Shown here: positions 40,973 to 51,654 of the stretch, in pieces | How the letters are laid out: every line of letters starts with the position of its first letter | Numbering within the stretch: position 1 is the first letter of the stretch | Assembly (NCBI GenBank): GCA_006218055.1 | Contig: VBWD01000002.1 | Span: forward strand, 62,001-126,000 | Reading direction: 5' to 3' | Length of the DNA stretch: 64,000 bases | From: Gallionellaceae bacterium | GTDB taxonomy: Bacteria; Pseudomonadota; Gammaproteobacteria; Burkholderiales; Gallionellaceae | Position numbers and translations under genes: made by a program | Notes under the pieces: model-generated | Seen by the model: the letters and a program-made list of their open reading frames with translations, nothing else | Told to the model about the DNA's origin: nothing | Database searches by the model: none

Positions 40973-41836
40973 ATGAATGCAAGTATGAATCTACCGATAC
41001 CGTCTGCCGTTGGCAGCTTGGAATCGTACGTTCAATCGGTCAATCGTTTCCCTGTGTTGTCGCAAGAGGAAGAAGTTGCTTTGGCGACACGCTTCAGAAA
41101 CGAGAATGACCTTGATGCCGCGCGCCAGTTGGTGCTATCTCACTTGCGCGTGGTAGTCAGCGTTGCGCGCGGTTACAACGGCTACGGCCTGCCCCAAGCG
41201 GACCTGATCCAAGAGGGCAACATCGGACTGATGAAGGCAGTGAAACGCTACGACCCTGAGCGTGGCGTGCGCTTGGTGTCTTTCGCTTTGCACTGGATCC
41301 GTGCCGAGATACACGAATACGTGGTGCGCAATTGGCGCATGGTGAAAATCGCCACTACCAAGGCTCAACGCAAGTTGTTCTTTAATCTGCGCAGCATGAA
41401 ACAAGGCTTGGAGTCACTTAAACCTCAACAGGTAAAAGAGATCGCCCAGCAGCTCAATGTGAGCGAGCAGGACGTGGTAGAGATGGAAGCACGCTTTGCC
41501 GGACACGAGATGGCGCTCGACCCTCTTGCGGCCGAAGACGACGAAAGCTATGCCCCCATCCAATATTTAGCTGACAGTGAAGAGCATGAGCCTTCGACGA
41601 TTTTGGAGACCTCTGAGCGTGAGCGCCTGCAAACGGCGGGGCTTGCCAAGGCACTAGGCAGCCTAGATGAACGCAGCCGCCGCATCGTGGAAGCACGTTG
41701 GCTACGTGAAGATGACTCTGCGACATTGCATGAGTTGGCCGCCGAGTTCAAGGTATCCGCCGAGCGCATCCGTCAGATCGAGCAAAAGGCCATGAGCAAG
41801 ATGCAAGGGTTGTTGGCGTTACCTGCATCACGCTAA
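40973..41836 (+). CDS. rpoH: RNA polymerase sigma-32 factor
   Basis: QADLIQEGNIGLMKAVKRYDPERGVRLVSFALHWIRAEIHEYVVRNWRMVKIATTKAQRKLFFNLR (RpoH box). Confidence 0.97.
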   Translation: MNASMNLPIPSAVGSLESYVQSVNRFPVLSQEEEVALATRFRNENDLDAARQLVLSHLRVVVSVARGYNGYGLPQADLIQEGNIGLMKAVKRYDPERGVRLVSFALHWIRAEIHEYVVRNWRMVKIATTKAQRKLFFNLRSMKQGLESLKPQQVKEIAQQLNVSEQDVVEMEARFAGHEMALDPLAAEDDESYAPIQYLADSEEHEPSTILETSERERLQTAGLAKALGSLDERSRRIVEARWLREDDSATLHELAAEFKVSAERIRQIEQKAMSKMQGLLALPASR

Positions 41837-41848
41837 TTCATTAAGCAC

Positions 41849-41891
41849 AAACCAAAGAAGCCGCAGATCACTCTGCGGCTTCTTTGGTTTT
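41849..41891. terminator. Bidirectional terminator between rpoH and sspB
   Basis: AAACCAAAGAAGCCGCAGAtcacTCTGCGGCTTCTTTGGTTTT. Confidence 0.93.
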
Positions 41892-41899
41892 GCAGCTCG

Positions 41900-42304
41900 T
41901 TATTTCACAACGGTGAGTTTTGGCTTGCTCGGTGTTGGCGGAGTCTCATCCGGCTCGCTATCTTGTATCGCAGCGACGGGGGATGACTCTTGCCCTTGGA
42001 ACACCAAGCCCTGCCCCGTTTCCTTGGCAAAGATACCGATTACCGATGAAACAGGGACGATGATCTGGTGAGCCACACCACCGAAACGCCCCCCACAAGT
42101 GATGTCTTCATTGCCTAGGTGCAGATTCTTCACCGCATCCACACCGATGTTGAGGACGATTTTGCCATCCTTCACATAAGCCAGCGGCACTTGCGTGTAG
42201 TCATCCACCTGCACCGCCAGATAAGGCGTGTAGCCAGCATCACCGCACCACTCGTGGATAGCACGGATCAGGTACGGCTTGGTGGAGGGTTCGCTCTTCG
42301 CCAT
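41900..42304 (-). CDS. sspB: ClpXP protease specificity-enhancing factor SspB
   Basis: KPYLIRAIHEWCGDAGYTPYLAVQVDD; GRFGGVAHQIIVPVSSVIGIFAKETGQG. Confidence 0.95.
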   Translation of the reverse strand: MAKSEPSTKPYLIRAIHEWCGDAGYTPYLAVQVDDYTQVPLAYVKDGKIVLNIGVDAVKNLHLGNEDITCGGRFGGVAHQIIVPVSSVIGIFAKETGQGLVFQGQESSPVAAIQDSEPDETPPTPSKPKLTVVK

Positions 42305-42307
42305 GAA

Positions 42308-42907
42308 TTACTTACGCATGGCCTTTTCGGCTGGCGTCATCGCCTCGATGAAGCCAGGACGAGAAAAAATACGTTCCGCATATTTCATCAGAGGGGTCGC
42401 ATCTTTATCCAAGTGGATACCGTAGTGATCCAGGCGCCACAGCAACGGTGCGATCGCCACGTCAAGCATGGAGAACTCGTCACCCAGCATAAACTTCTGT
42501 TTGGCGAACACAGGTGCTATCTGAGTCAAGTTTGCCTGCACAGCTGCCCTAGCTTTCTCTGCGATCTTGGCGTTATTGCTCTCAAGTCCTGAGATGTGGC
42601 AAAACAACTCTTGTTCGAAACGATGTAGGAACAAGCGCGCGCGCGCGCGCATGACAGGGTCAGGCGGCATCAATTGAGGATGAGGGAAACGCTCATCGAT
42701 GTATTCGTTGATGATGTTGGCTTCGTACAGGATGAGGTCGCGCTCAACGAGCACGGGAACCTTGTTATACGGATTCATCACGGCCAAGTCTTCCGGCATG
42801 TTGAGCACATCAACGTCGATGACTTGGAAGTCCATGCCCTTTTCGAACAGCACGAAACGACAACGATGGCTGTAGGGATCTGTCGTCCCAGAATAGAGTG
42901 TCATCAT
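42308..42907 (-). CDS. sspA: Stringent starvation protein A (GST-like)
   Basis: MMTLYSGTTDPYSHRCRFVLFEKGMDFQVIDVD; upstream of sspB. Confidence 0.94.
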   Translation of the reverse strand: MMTLYSGTTDPYSHRCRFVLFEKGMDFQVIDVDVLNMPEDLAVMNPYNKVPVLVERDLILYEANIINEYIDERFPHPQLMPPDPVMRARARLFLHRFEQELFCHISGLESNNAKIAEKARAAVQANLTQIAPVFAKQKFMLGDEFSMLDVAIAPLLWRLDHYGIHLDKDATPLMKYAERIFSRPGFIEAMTPAEKAMRK

Positions 42908-42949
42908 AATAAAAAGCACCTAAAATCAAATTACTGGGATAAAAAACCA

Positions 42950-42981
42950 AAAAGGCGGAGCAATCTGCTCCGCCATTTAGG
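42950..42981 (-). terminator. Terminator of the petABC operon
   Basis: Minus strand GGCGGAGCAgatTGCTCCGCCTTTTT. Confidence 0.82.
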
Positions 42982-43036
42982 AACTTATTGAAACGGTGCG
43001 GAAATTACCACAAACCCGCCACCAATTTCAATCCGC

Positions 43037-43768
43037 TTAGTGGATATCTTTCCAGATTTCCTTCTTCAGCGCATAAACCAGCACTAACAGTACCGATAGG
43101 AAGGCTAAAACGATCCAACCAATCTGTTGGCGCACCAGCTTGGATGGCTCACTCATAAATACCAGATAGTTGGTCAGATCACCGACTGCGGCATCGTATT
43201 CAGCGGGTTGCATCGAGCCAGGCGTCTTCAAAATCAGCTTCTTGACGTCGTGACCTTCATGCTGCTCCACCTCTATCGCTTGCTCACCTTGCAAGTCAGC
43301 CAATACGAACGGCATGCCAACGCTTGGGAACGCTGTGTTGTTCCAACCGCTGGTACGTGTGGTATCCACATAGAAACTACGCATGTAGGTGTACAGCCAG
43401 TCCGGACTACGTGAACGTGCGATGACGCTCAAGTCAGGTGGTGCCACGCCATAGGCCAGCTTTGCAGAGTTGGAGTCCATCGCCGCTTGCATGGTGGAAC
43501 CGATCTTGACGTCTTCCGGCAGCTCCAGTTCCTTTTTGATCTGCTCTTCCGACATCCCGATATCAGTTAAACGGTTGTAACGCATGTAACTTGCTGCGTG
43601 ACAAGCCAAGCAGCGAGAAGTAAACAACTTCGCACCCCGTTGCAGTGAAGCCTGATCTTTCAGATTGACCGGCGCTGTATCCAAATGAACGCCAGCACCG
43701 CTGGCGATGGCCATTGCCGGTACTGCGCACAGCAGTACCAACATCCCTATTTTTTTGATTGCATTCAT
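43037..43768 (-). CDS. petC: Cytochrome c1 of the bc1 complex
   Basis: CLACHAASYMRYNRLTDIGMS; PPDLSVIARSRSPDWLYTYMRSFY; C-terminal TM. Confidence 0.95.
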   Translation of the reverse strand: MNAIKKIGMLVLLCAVPAMAIASGAGVHLDTAPVNLKDQASLQRGAKLFTSRCLACHAASYMRYNRLTDIGMSEEQIKKELELPEDVKIGSTMQAAMDSNSAKLAYGVAPPDLSVIARSRSPDWLYTYMRSFYVDTTRTSGWNNTAFPSVGMPFVLADLQGEQAIEVEQHEGHDVKKLILKTPGSMQPAEYDAAVGDLTNYLVFMSEPSKLVRQQIGWIVLAFLSVLLVLVYALKKEIWKDIH

Positions 43769-43787
43769 GTCAACGAACCTCTCTCAA

Positions 43788-45026
43788 TTATTTGGACGTC
43801 ACACGATCAGGCTCTGGCTTGCACTTATCGATCTTGGTATACCAAGGCATCAAGAAGAAGAAGGCAAAATAGACGACCGCCAACACACGCGAGATCCATG
43901 TGTACAACTCAGTAGCAGGCATCAAACCCAGATAACCCAAACCAACGAAGCTCACCACGAAGGCAGCCAAGAAAGCTTTGTAAATCGGACCACGATAACG
44001 GATCGACTTCACTTGCCCGCGATCAAGCCAAGGCAATGCAAAGAAGATCACAGTCGCCACGCCCATCGCCACAACGCCAGGGAACTGTGAGCCAAACAGC
44101 GGAGGCACAGCACGCAAGATCGCGTAATACGGTGTGAAGTACCACACTGGAGCGATGTGCTCAGGTGTCTTCATCGGGTTAGCAGGGACGAAGTTGTTGT
44201 ACTCCAAGAAGTAGCCACCCATGTCCGGCGCGAAAAAGATGATCGCTACGAACACGATCAAGAACGCAACCGCTGCCACCGCATCTTTAACCACCATGTA
44301 GGGGAAGAATGGGATGCCATCCACCGGATGACCGTCCGGACCTTTGTGCTTTTTGATCTCGACACCGTCTGGGTTGTTGGAACCCACTTCATGCAAAGCA
44401 ACCAAGTGAGCCACGATGATCAACACCAAGATCAGCGGGATGGCAACCACGTGCAATGCGAAGAAACGGTTCAAGGTGATGTCGGACACCACGAAGTCAC
44501 CACGGATCAGGATTGCCAAGTCTGGGCCAACGAAGGGCACGGACGAGAACAGATTCACGATCACTTGAGCCCCCCAGAACGACATCTGCCCCCATGGCAA
44601 CAAATAGCCCATGAAAGCTTCGCCCATCAGTGCGAGGTAAATGATCATGCCGATGATCCACAACAATTCACGTGGTTTGCGGTACGAGCCGTACATCAAG
44701 CCACGGAACATATGCAGATAGATCACGATGAAGAACATCGATGCGCCCGTCGAGTGGATATTGCGAAGAATCCAACCCAACTGGACGTCGCGCATGATGT
44801 ATTCGACAGAGGCAAAAGCGAATAGCGCATCCGGCTTGTAGTTCATCGTCAGGAAGATACCGCTGACGATCTGGATGACCAACACCAGTAGTGCTAGACC
44901 ACCGAAGAAATACCAGAAGTTGAAGTTCTTCGGTGCGTAGTATTCGGAAGCGTGTGCCTTCCAAGTGGACGTTAGCGGGAAACGTTCATCGACCCAAGCA
45001 AGTAGATTTTTAAGTAAATTCATCAT
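43788..45026 (-). CDS. petB: Cytochrome b of the bc1 complex
   Basis: GGLALLVLVIQIVSGIFLTMNYKPD; RNIHSTGASMFFIVIYLHMFRGL; PEHIAPVWYFTPYYAILRAVP. Confidence 0.97.
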   Translation of the reverse strand: MMNLLKNLLAWVDERFPLTSTWKAHASEYYAPKNFNFWYFFGGLALLVLVIQIVSGIFLTMNYKPDALFAFASVEYIMRDVQLGWILRNIHSTGASMFFIVIYLHMFRGLMYGSYRKPRELLWIIGMIIYLALMGEAFMGYLLPWGQMSFWGAQVIVNLFSSVPFVGPDLAILIRGDFVVSDITLNRFFALHVVAIPLILVLIIVAHLVALHEVGSNNPDGVEIKKHKGPDGHPVDGIPFFPYMVVKDAVAAVAFLIVFVAIIFFAPDMGGYFLEYNNFVPANPMKTPEHIAPVWYFTPYYAILRAVPPLFGSQFPGVVAMGVATVIFFALPWLDRGQVKSIRYRGPIYKAFLAAFVVSFVGLGYLGLMPATELYTWISRVLAVVYFAFFFLMPWYTKIDKCKPEPDRVTSK

Positions 45027-45661
45027 GCTGTTGCCCCCTTATCAGCCGGCTGACCACCCTTGAGCTTACTTTTGTCATCATCCCCAATCAATAAGCGTGT
45101 CTCACTCAAATACTGGTGGGGCGGGATAATCAGATTAGTAGGTGCTGGAACGCCCTTGAATACACGAGCGGCCAAGTCGAAGCGGGAACCATGGCAAGGA
45201 CAGAACCAACCGCCTGCCCAGTTTGCTCCCAAATCGGCCGGGGAAACTTCAGGACGGAAAGTCGGCGAACAACCCAAATGCGTACAAACCCCAAGAACCA
45301 CCAACACCTCAGGCTTGATAGAACGAGTTGCGTTGTTACAGTATTCTGGCTGTTGCGGTATTGACGAAGTTGGGTCGGCCAAATCACCGTCATGCTTGGC
45401 TAACAGCTCCAGCATCTCCGGAGTACGGCGCACGATCCAGACCGGCTTACCTTGCCACTCGATGCTGATCATCGTGCCCGGTTCGATCGCACCAATGTCT
45501 ACTTCGACTGGTGCACCTGCTGCCTTTGCGCGTTCGCTTGGCATCAAGCTCATTACGAACGGCGCTCCCGCTCCCGCTGCCGCCACACCACCCGCCGCTG
45601 CTGTTGCGACAAATAGCATTCGTCGCTTACTTTGATCTACATTCTCGGTCATATCCCTCAT
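45023..45661 (-). CDS. petA: Ubiquinol-cytochrome c reductase Rieske iron-sulfur subunit
   Basis: CTHLGCSPTF and CPCHGSRFDLAARVFKGVPAPTNL. Confidence 0.96.
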   Translation of the reverse strand: MRDMTENVDQSKRRMLFVATAAAGGVAAAGAGAPFVMSLMPSERAKAAGAPVEVDIGAIEPGTMISIEWQGKPVWIVRRTPEMLELLAKHDGDLADPTSSIPQQPEYCNNATRSIKPEVLVVLGVCTHLGCSPTFRPEVSPADLGANWAGGWFCPCHGSRFDLAARVFKGVPAPTNLIIPPHQYLSETRLLIGDDDKSKLKGGQPADKGATA

Positions 45662-45831
45662 CCCTTCTGAAATACGTCACACAAAAAAACGACCTGCACT
45701 AGAGCTGCTATGCACAGAGATATCGTTTGGTAATAGAGGATGGCACTGCTTGTCTTACGAATAGTAATTTGACAAACTGAAGTCCGACTCCCCAATCAGA
45801 ACTTCATGCCGACAACGGCACTACAAGAAAA

Positions 45832-46257
45832 TCAATTGTTCTTCGCGCCCTGCTTGACCCACTTGCGAATGGCCAAGATGTATTGACGATCCAAAGTACC
45901 TGCGGCGTTCAAGCCCATGGGCATCTTCAAACCTTTGTTGGTGCCGGTCAGTAACTTGGAAAGGGTGCTTGCTTCGCTATTTCCTGGGATGACCACTTTG
46001 CCAAATTTAGTGCCCTTCATCAGGTTCTCGTATGAAGTCAAATCAAGGCCGCTCTTGGCAAAGCCCTTGCCGCCAGGCTTGTGACAACTGACACAATAAT
46101 CATCCATAATCGGCTGAATGTCTTTTTTGTAGCTCACATCCGCCGAACGCAGGACATTCATCGCATCATGTGCAGGATCATCCGCTCTGTATTCCGCCAT
46201 CGCATTAAACGAGAGCGCGCTCAAAATGATACCGCCCACTAACATCATTTTATTCAT
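45832..46257 (-). CDS. Small monoheme c-type cytochrome
   Basis: Signal peptide; CVSCH heme motif; SGLDLTSYENLMKGTKFGKVVIPGNSEASTLSKLL. Confidence 0.88.
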   Translation of the reverse strand: MNKMMLVGGIILSALSFNAMAEYRADDPAHDAMNVLRSADVSYKKDIQPIMDDYCVSCHKPGGKGFAKSGLDLTSYENLMKGTKFGKVVIPGNSEASTLSKLLTGTNKGLKMPMGLNAAGTLDRQYILAIRKWVKQGAKNN

Positions 46258-46461
46258 AACAACCTCCCCAAGGTGACTTCTGTGCGGAAATCCAGTCCGT
46301 CTTAAAGTCACAACCCTCACAGCTGAATGGCGCTGCCCCACCACAATCAAGACTCAATCCAAGCTGTTTGACTAACCCGAACGGGTTATATCAAAAACAG
46401 GCCCGAATACTACGCAACGTGCTTCCAGAATGCAACGCGCGGCAATCACAAATGCCACAGA

Positions 46462-47217
46462 TTAAATCGGATTAAATTGATCAAAAAATCGGTGCTCCAA
46501 ACCAAATCTGGCAACAAGGCGCTCCCCAAGCATATGAATTCCATAGCGTTCTGTCGCATGATGACCTGCCGCAATGAAGGCCACCCCCGTTTCTTGGGCT
46601 AGATGAAAACATTGCTCAGAAGCCTCACCTGTCAAAAAAACTTCGACTCCTAGGGCGATGGCTTGCTCAAAATAGCTCTGCCCTCCACCACTGCACCAGG
46701 CCACTCGAGTGATATTCATCCCTAGGTCTCCGATGACTTGCGGTTCTCGCTGCAAGCTTTCTGCGATACTCCGCTTCAAATCATCCAGCGACTTAGGGGC
46801 AAGCAATCTTCCACGGCAAGCGATTTCTTGTTCTCCAAATCTCCCCTCTTCGACAAAACCCAAACGTATACCCAATTGCGCGTTGTTGCCCAATTCTGAG
46901 TGCGCGTCAAGAGGCAAGTGATAGGCCAACAGGCTGACATCGTGCTGCAATAGGTGGGCGATGCGACGTTTTTTGATACCCGTGATACTGGCATCTTCGC
47001 TGCGCCAAAAATAACCATGGTGGACGAGGATGGCATCAGCCCCCCACGCTGTAGCGGCTTCCAAGACCGCTTGCGATGCGGTCACCGCAGTAGCGATACG
47101 TCGCACCTCTGGCCTACCCTCGACTTGCACCCCGTTCGGGCAATAGTCATGAAATCGACTGACCGCCAGCTCGCTTCCGATATAATCCCGCAACTCGATT
47201 AACTGCATCACAATCAC
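46462..47217 (-). CDS. Nif3-like dinuclear metal center protein
   Basis: YCPNGVQVEGRPEVRRIATAVTASQAVLEAA; ILVHHGYFWRSED; GHHATERYG. Confidence 0.94.
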   Translation of the reverse strand: MIVMQLIELRDYIGSELAVSRFHDYCPNGVQVEGRPEVRRIATAVTASQAVLEAATAWGADAILVHHGYFWRSEDASITGIKKRRIAHLLQHDVSLLAYHLPLDAHSELGNNAQLGIRLGFVEEGRFGEQEIACRGRLLAPKSLDDLKRSIAESLQREPQVIGDLGMNITRVAWCSGGGQSYFEQAIALGVEVFLTGEASEQCFHLAQETGVAFIAAGHHATERYGIHMLGERLVARFGLEHRFFDQFNPI

Positions 47218-47246
47218 CCTTCTTCATTGGTTGTTCGGATCATAAC

Positions 47247-48407
47247 ATGCGTAAATTCTGGCTTTTGTTCGCCCAAGCCACCACCATCGGACTGGCGGTG
47301 CTCTTTGTCATCAACACACTAAAACCCACGCTACTCCCCACTGCAGCTCGCGGCGGTATCGTCACACTTTATGAGGATGAAAAAGTAGAGACCGTAAGCG
47401 ACCTCCCCAACGTAGGCTTCAGCCGCGCTGCAAAAAAAGTGATGCCTGCCGTGGTGAATATCTTCACTACAAGCGAGGTGAAACAACAGGCCCATCCCTT
47501 CATGGATGATCCGCGCTTCCGCTTCTTTTTTGGCGATGAGTTCAATGACAACGCAGCGCAACAGAATTCCAGCCTAGGATCCGGTGTTCTCGTCAGCCAT
47601 GACGGCTACATCCTCACCAATCATCACGTGGTGGAATCCGCCGACCAAATCGAGGTCGCGTTTGCCGATGGACGCAAGGCCAAGGGACATATTGTTGGCA
47701 CCGATCCAGACACAGACCTCGCCGTCATCAAAGTGGATATCGGCAACGATCTTCCAGCCGTCACCTTTGCCGGTCCCGAGGCGGCACATGTAGGCGATAT
47801 CGTGCTAGCTGTGGGCAATCCATTCGGCGTGGGGCAGACCGTCACCATGGGTATCGTCAGCGCACTCAAGCGCAATCACCTTGGCCTGAACACGTTTGAG
47901 AACTTCATCCAGACCGATGCTGCGATCAACCCCGGCAACTCAGGTGGTGCACTGGCCGATGTGGAAGGAAACTTGCTGGGCATCAACAGCGCTATCTATT
48001 CACCTAACGGCGGTTCGCTGGGTATTGGCTTCGCAATACCAGTGAGCACCGCGAAGAAGATCATGGAGCAAATCATTCAGAACGGCTCAGTGACTCGAGG
48101 CTGGATCGGAGTAGCCGTTCAAGACATGACGCCAGAATTGGCCGAATCTTTTAAATTGAAAGACACTCAAGGCGTACTCATTTCAGAAGTGGTACGCGGT
48201 AGCCCAGCGGACAAAGCAGGCATCAAACCGGGAGATATCTTGGTGAGCATCGCTGACAGTGCATTGTCAGATTCCACTGTCATGCTAGAGACCATCTCAG
48301 CGCTCGTACCCGGCAACACTGTGTCACTCAAGCTACTGCGGAATCAAACCGATGTCGTCGTACAGGTCAAGGTCGGCAAACGCCCGAAACCAAAAGTGGC
48401 TGAGTAG
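47247..48407 (+). CDS. HtrA/Deg-type serine protease with one PDZ domain
   Basis: LTNHHVVESADQIEVAFADG; TDPDTDLAVIKVD; NPGNSGGALADVEGNLLGINSAIYS; PDZ. Confidence 0.95.
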   Translation: MRKFWLLFAQATTIGLAVLFVINTLKPTLLPTAARGGIVTLYEDEKVETVSDLPNVGFSRAAKKVMPAVVNIFTTSEVKQQAHPFMDDPRFRFFFGDEFNDNAAQQNSSLGSGVLVSHDGYILTNHHVVESADQIEVAFADGRKAKGHIVGTDPDTDLAVIKVDIGNDLPAVTFAGPEAAHVGDIVLAVGNPFGVGQTVTMGIVSALKRNHLGLNTFENFIQTDAAINPGNSGGALADVEGNLLGINSAIYSPNGGSLGIGFAIPVSTAKKIMEQIIQNGSVTRGWIGVAVQDMTPELAESFKLKDTQGVLISEVVRGSPADKAGIKPGDILVSIADSALSDSTVMLETISALVPGNTVSLKLLRNQTDVVVQVKVGKRPKPKVAE

Positions 48408-48409
48408 TA

Positions 48410-49138
48410 TCAGGAGGGCTTGCTTGGTGCACCCGTCCAAGCAGCCACCACGATGCCTGCCTCGTAAAGTAGCCACAACGGTATCGCCAACATGAATTGC
48501 GACACGATATCGGGCGGGGTGAAGATGGCACCGATGACGAACGCCGCGACAATCACATAAGAACGTATCTCGCGCAGCTTCTGCACTGTCACAAATCCTA
48601 TGCGTACCAGCAACACGACCGCCACCGGCACTTGAAATGCGATGCCAAAGGCCATGAACATGCCGATTACAAAACTCAGATACTTGTCGATGTCCGTCAT
48701 CACCGCCACCCCTTGTGGCGCAGATGCAGTGATGAATCCGAACACCACTGGGAACACTGCGAAATAGGCAAAAGCCATACCGCTATAGAACAGCAAGGTA
48801 CTGGCGACCACCAACGGTAACACCATGCGTTTTTCCTGCGTATACAACCCGGGCGCGACGAAGCGCCATATCTGGTAAAGCATGTAAGGTAACGCGATGA
48901 GGAAGGCTGCCATCATCGCCACTTTGAGCGGGACGAAAAACGGCGTGGTGACATCGGTGGCAATCATCTGCCCACCTTGTGGCAACTTAGCCAACATGGG
49001 TTGTGCTAATAATGAATACAGATCAGCTGCCCAAGGAAAGAGACAGAGGAAGATCAACAACAGTGCGAGCGCGGAATTCAACAAGCGCGAACGTAGCTCG
49101 ATAAGATGCCCAACTAAGGTTTCACTGATACCGATCAC
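48410..49138 (-). CDS. tatC: Sec-independent protein translocase TatC
   Basis: VGHLIELRSRLLNSALALLLIF; six TMs; order tatA-tatB-tatC. Confidence 0.96.
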   Translation of the reverse strand: MIGISETLVGHLIELRSRLLNSALALLLIFLCLFPWAADLYSLLAQPMLAKLPQGGQMIATDVTTPFFVPLKVAMMAAFLIALPYMLYQIWRFVAPGLYTQEKRMVLPLVVASTLLFYSGMAFAYFAVFPVVFGFITASAPQGVAVMTDIDKYLSFVIGMFMAFGIAFQVPVAVVLLVRIGFVTVQKLREIRSYVIVAAFVIGAIFTPPDIVSQFMLAIPLWLLYEAGIVVAAWTGAPSKPS

Positions 49139-49482
49139 TGTGGATTATTTTTGACGTCGTTATGGGGTGAGACCTCGATCGGGTCTATTGGGGGAGATTG
49201 GCTATATTGTGCTTGGAGTATCTGCTGTTCCAGCGTAAGTTGCGCAGCCTTAACTTCTTGCTCCACTTCACCAACTTGCTGCACGAAGTCCCGCTTCATC
49301 TTACTCGCCGCTTCAAGATCCATCTCGTTAGAGATGTCGTTCTTGACCGTACTCACATAGCGTTGTAAGCGCCCCCACATATGCCCGGCTGTGCGAGCCA
49401 CTTGCGGCAATCTCTCCGGACCTACAACGATGAGCGCCACCAAGGCGACCACCACCAGCTCGGAAAAAGCCACGTCGAACAT
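49135..49482 (-). CDS. tatB: Sec-independent protein translocase TatB
   Basis: MFDVAFSELVVVALVALIVVGPERLPQVARTAG. Confidence 0.95.
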   Translation of the reverse strand: MFDVAFSELVVVALVALIVVGPERLPQVARTAGHMWGRLQRYVSTVKNDISNEMDLEAASKMKRDFVQQVGEVEQEVKAAQLTLEQQILQAQYSQSPPIDPIEVSPHNDVKNNPQ

Positions 49483-49485
49483 GGT

Positions 49486-49683
49486 CTACTTCTCCTTCAC
49501 TTCGCCTTCGATGGTCTTGCTGTCGGTCTTTTTGACGGACTCGTCTTCGCCCTTCATGCCGTCTTTGAATCCCTTCACCGCACCCCCCAGGTCACTACCG
49601 ACGTTACGCAATTTCTTGGTGCCGAAAACAAGAACAACGACCAATAATACGATCAACCAATGCCAGATGCTGAATGAACCCAT
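49486..49683 (-). CDS. tatA: Sec-independent protein translocase TatA
   Basis: [44 protein letters not shown]. Confidence 0.96.
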   Translation of the reverse strand: MGSFSIWHWLIVLLVVVLVFGTKKLRNVGSDLGGAVKGFKDGMKGEDESVKKTDSKTIEGEVKEK

Positions 49684-49700
49684 GATGTCTCCTTGATGAA

Positions 49701-50051
49701 TTAGCTACGCTTTACCATCGGCGGGATATTGCCTCCGCCGATGATGTGGATATGCAGGTGAAACACTTCTTGTCCGCCACCTTTGCCAGAATTGATGACG
49801 GTACGGAATCCATTTTCCAAACCCTGCTCGCGCGCCAATTTCGGTGCGAGCGTAAGCATCTTACCCAACAATTCCGCATGACTGTCATCGGTCTCCATCA
49901 AGGAGGCTAGGTGACGCTTGGGGATGATCATGAGATGCACGGGCGCAACGGGATTGATATCGTGGAAAGCAAACACTTCATCATCCTCATACACCTTGCG
50001 GCTCGGTATCTCGCCGTGCGCGATCTTGCAGAAGAGGCAGTTGTCGCTCAT
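49701..50051 (-). CDS. HIT family protein (HinT-like)
   Basis: [53 protein letters not shown]. Confidence 0.95.
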   Translation of the reverse strand: MSDNCLFCKIAHGEIPSRKVYEDDEVFAFHDINPVAPVHLMIIPKRHLASLMETDDSHAELLGKMLTLAPKLAREQGLENGFRTVINSGKGGGQEVFHLHIHIIGGGNIPPMVKRS

Positions 50052-50365
50052 TTTCGGCTTGCTTTCTCGGCGATACCGGAGACACCTTCACGCCGCGCCA
50101 ACTCTTTCAGCACATCGTCCGCACTCAATCCTTTTTGCGCAAGCAACACCATGGTGTGAAACCACAGATCAGCGACTTCATAAGTCAGATGTTGCTTATC
50201 GCCATCCTTGGCCGCCAACAAGACCTCGCCCGCCTCTTCGATCACCTTCTTCAAAATAGCATCGTCGCCCTTGCTGAACAGCTTGGCGACGTAAGAAGAC
50301 TCAGGCGCTGCTTGTTTGCGCGCCGCTATGGTCTCTGTCAGTTTTTGTAAGATGTCGTTGCTCAT
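50048..50365 (-). CDS. hisE: Phosphoribosyl-ATP pyrophosphatase
   Basis: [52 protein letters not shown]. Confidence 0.95.
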   Translation of the reverse strand: MSNDILQKLTETIAARKQAAPESSYVAKLFSKGDDAILKKVIEEAGEVLLAAKDGDKQHLTYEVADLWFHTMVLLAQKGLSADDVLKELARREGVSGIAEKASRK

Positions 50366-50370
50366 TCGTT

Positions 50371-50400
50371 TGTCATTCCCGCGCCGGCGGGAATCCAGTT
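50371..50400. repeat. REP-like fragment between hisE and hisI
   Basis: tgtcattcccgcgccggcgggaatccagtt; related to 17965..18060. Confidence 0.55.
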
Positions 50401-50788
50401 ATTTTTTATAAATCTCGTCGGGTGATTTCAGTACCGCATCAATCTCGACCCATTCGCCCTTTTCCAGTTTGCTGAAAAAGCAGCTCTGGCGTCCTGTGTG
50501 GCATGCAATGCCGCCCTGTTGTTCTACTTGTAGCAGCACCACATCACCATCGCAGTCTAGCCGAATCTCTTTCACCTTCTGGATATGTCCAGACTCCTCA
50601 CCCTTATGCCACAATTTCTTACGCGAACGCGACCAGTATATCGCCTCACTCTTTTGCCAAGTCAGCAACAAAGCCTCGCGATTCATCCACGCTACCATCA
50701 GCACGCGCCCAGTGTCTGCGTCTTGCGCGATGGCGGGAACCAAGCCGTCAGCCGACCAGTTGATCTTATTCAACCAAACTTCGCTCAT
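50399..50788 (-). CDS. hisI: Phosphoribosyl-AMP cyclohydrolase
   Basis: [54 protein letters not shown]. Confidence 0.96.
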   Translation of the reverse strand: MSEVWLNKINWSADGLVPAIAQDADTGRVLMVAWMNREALLLTWQKSEAIYWSRSRKKLWHKGEESGHIQKVKEIRLDCDGDVVLLQVEQQGGIACHTGRQSCFFSKLEKGEWVEIDAVLKSPDEIYKK

Positions 50789-50803
50789 TTAATCCCCAAA
50801 TCA

Positions 50804-50878
50804 GCCATAGAGTACACAGAGAATTTCAGGCACTCGAAGCCCAACTGGTTTCCCTGTGAGCTCCGTGTTCTCTGTGGC
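50804..50878. repeat. CACAGAG inverted repeat, copy 2 (hisI-hisF gap)
   Basis: gccatagagtacacagagaa...ccctgtgagctccgtgttctctgtggc. Confidence 0.7.
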
Positions 50879-50895
50879 AAATTGTTGTTAAGAAT

Positions 50896-51654
50896 TTAAA
50901 GTCTTACTTCTATACCTTGCGCCGCCATGTGCAGCTTGGCCTGTTGCACGGTGTATTCGCCAAAGTGGAAGATGCTGGCTGCCAACACCGCATCGGCACC
51001 ACCCAGCTTCACCCCGTCGGCAAGATGTTGCAAATTACCCACGCCGCCACTGGCGATGACAGGAATCTCCAAGGCATCCGTCACTGCACGCGTCAGTGCC
51101 AAGTCGAAGCCGCGCTTCTGACCATCCTGATCCATGCTGGTCAGCAGAATCTCGCCCGCGCCCAATTTCTGCATCTTCTTTGCCCATTGGATGACATCAA
51201 AGCCGGTGGCCTTGCGACCACCGTGGGTGAACACTTCCCATTTGTTGGGTGCAGTCTGTTTTGCGTCGATCGCCACAACGATGCATTGCGAACCGTAACG
51301 CGATGCGGCATCTGCCACCAGTTGAGGATTCACCACTGCAGAGGTGTTGATGCTGACTTTGTCGGCACCTGCGTTGAGCAGATTGCGCACGTCTTGCACT
51401 TCGCGCACGCCACCACCAACCGTCAATGGAATGAACACCTGCTCAGCCACTTGCTCGATGATGCGGAAGATGATGCCGCGATCATCAGAGCTGGCTGTGA
51501 TGTCTAGGAATGTGAGTTCGTCTGCACCTTGATCGTCATAGCGTTTGGCGATCTCGACTGGATCTCCCGCATCACGCAACTCAACGAAACTGACACCTTT
51601 GACCACGCGACCGGCGGTCACATCCAAACAGGGAATGATTCGTTTTGCCAGCAT
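50896..51654 (-). CDS. hisF: Imidazole glycerol phosphate synthase subunit HisF
   Basis: [55 protein letters not shown]. Confidence 0.97.
   Translation of the reverse strand: MLAKRIIPCLDVTAGRVVKGVSFVELRDAGDPVEIAKRYDDQGADELTFLDITASSDDRGIIFRIIEQVAEQVFIPLTVGGGVREVQDVRNLLNAGADKVSINTSAVVNPQLVADAASRYGSQCIVVAIDAKQTAPNKWEVFTHGGRKATGFDVIQWAKKMQKLGAGEILLTSMDQDGQKRGFDLALTRAVTDALEIPVIASGGVGNLQHLADGVKLGGADAVLAASIFHFGEYTVQQAKLHMAAQGIEVRL

Noticed and set aside
42636-42652. (GC)n dinucleotide run in sspA, possible phase-variable tract
   Set aside because: Short (gcgcgcgcgcgcgc) and explained by the Arg-Ala-Arg-Ala coding run RARAR; no evidence of slippage.
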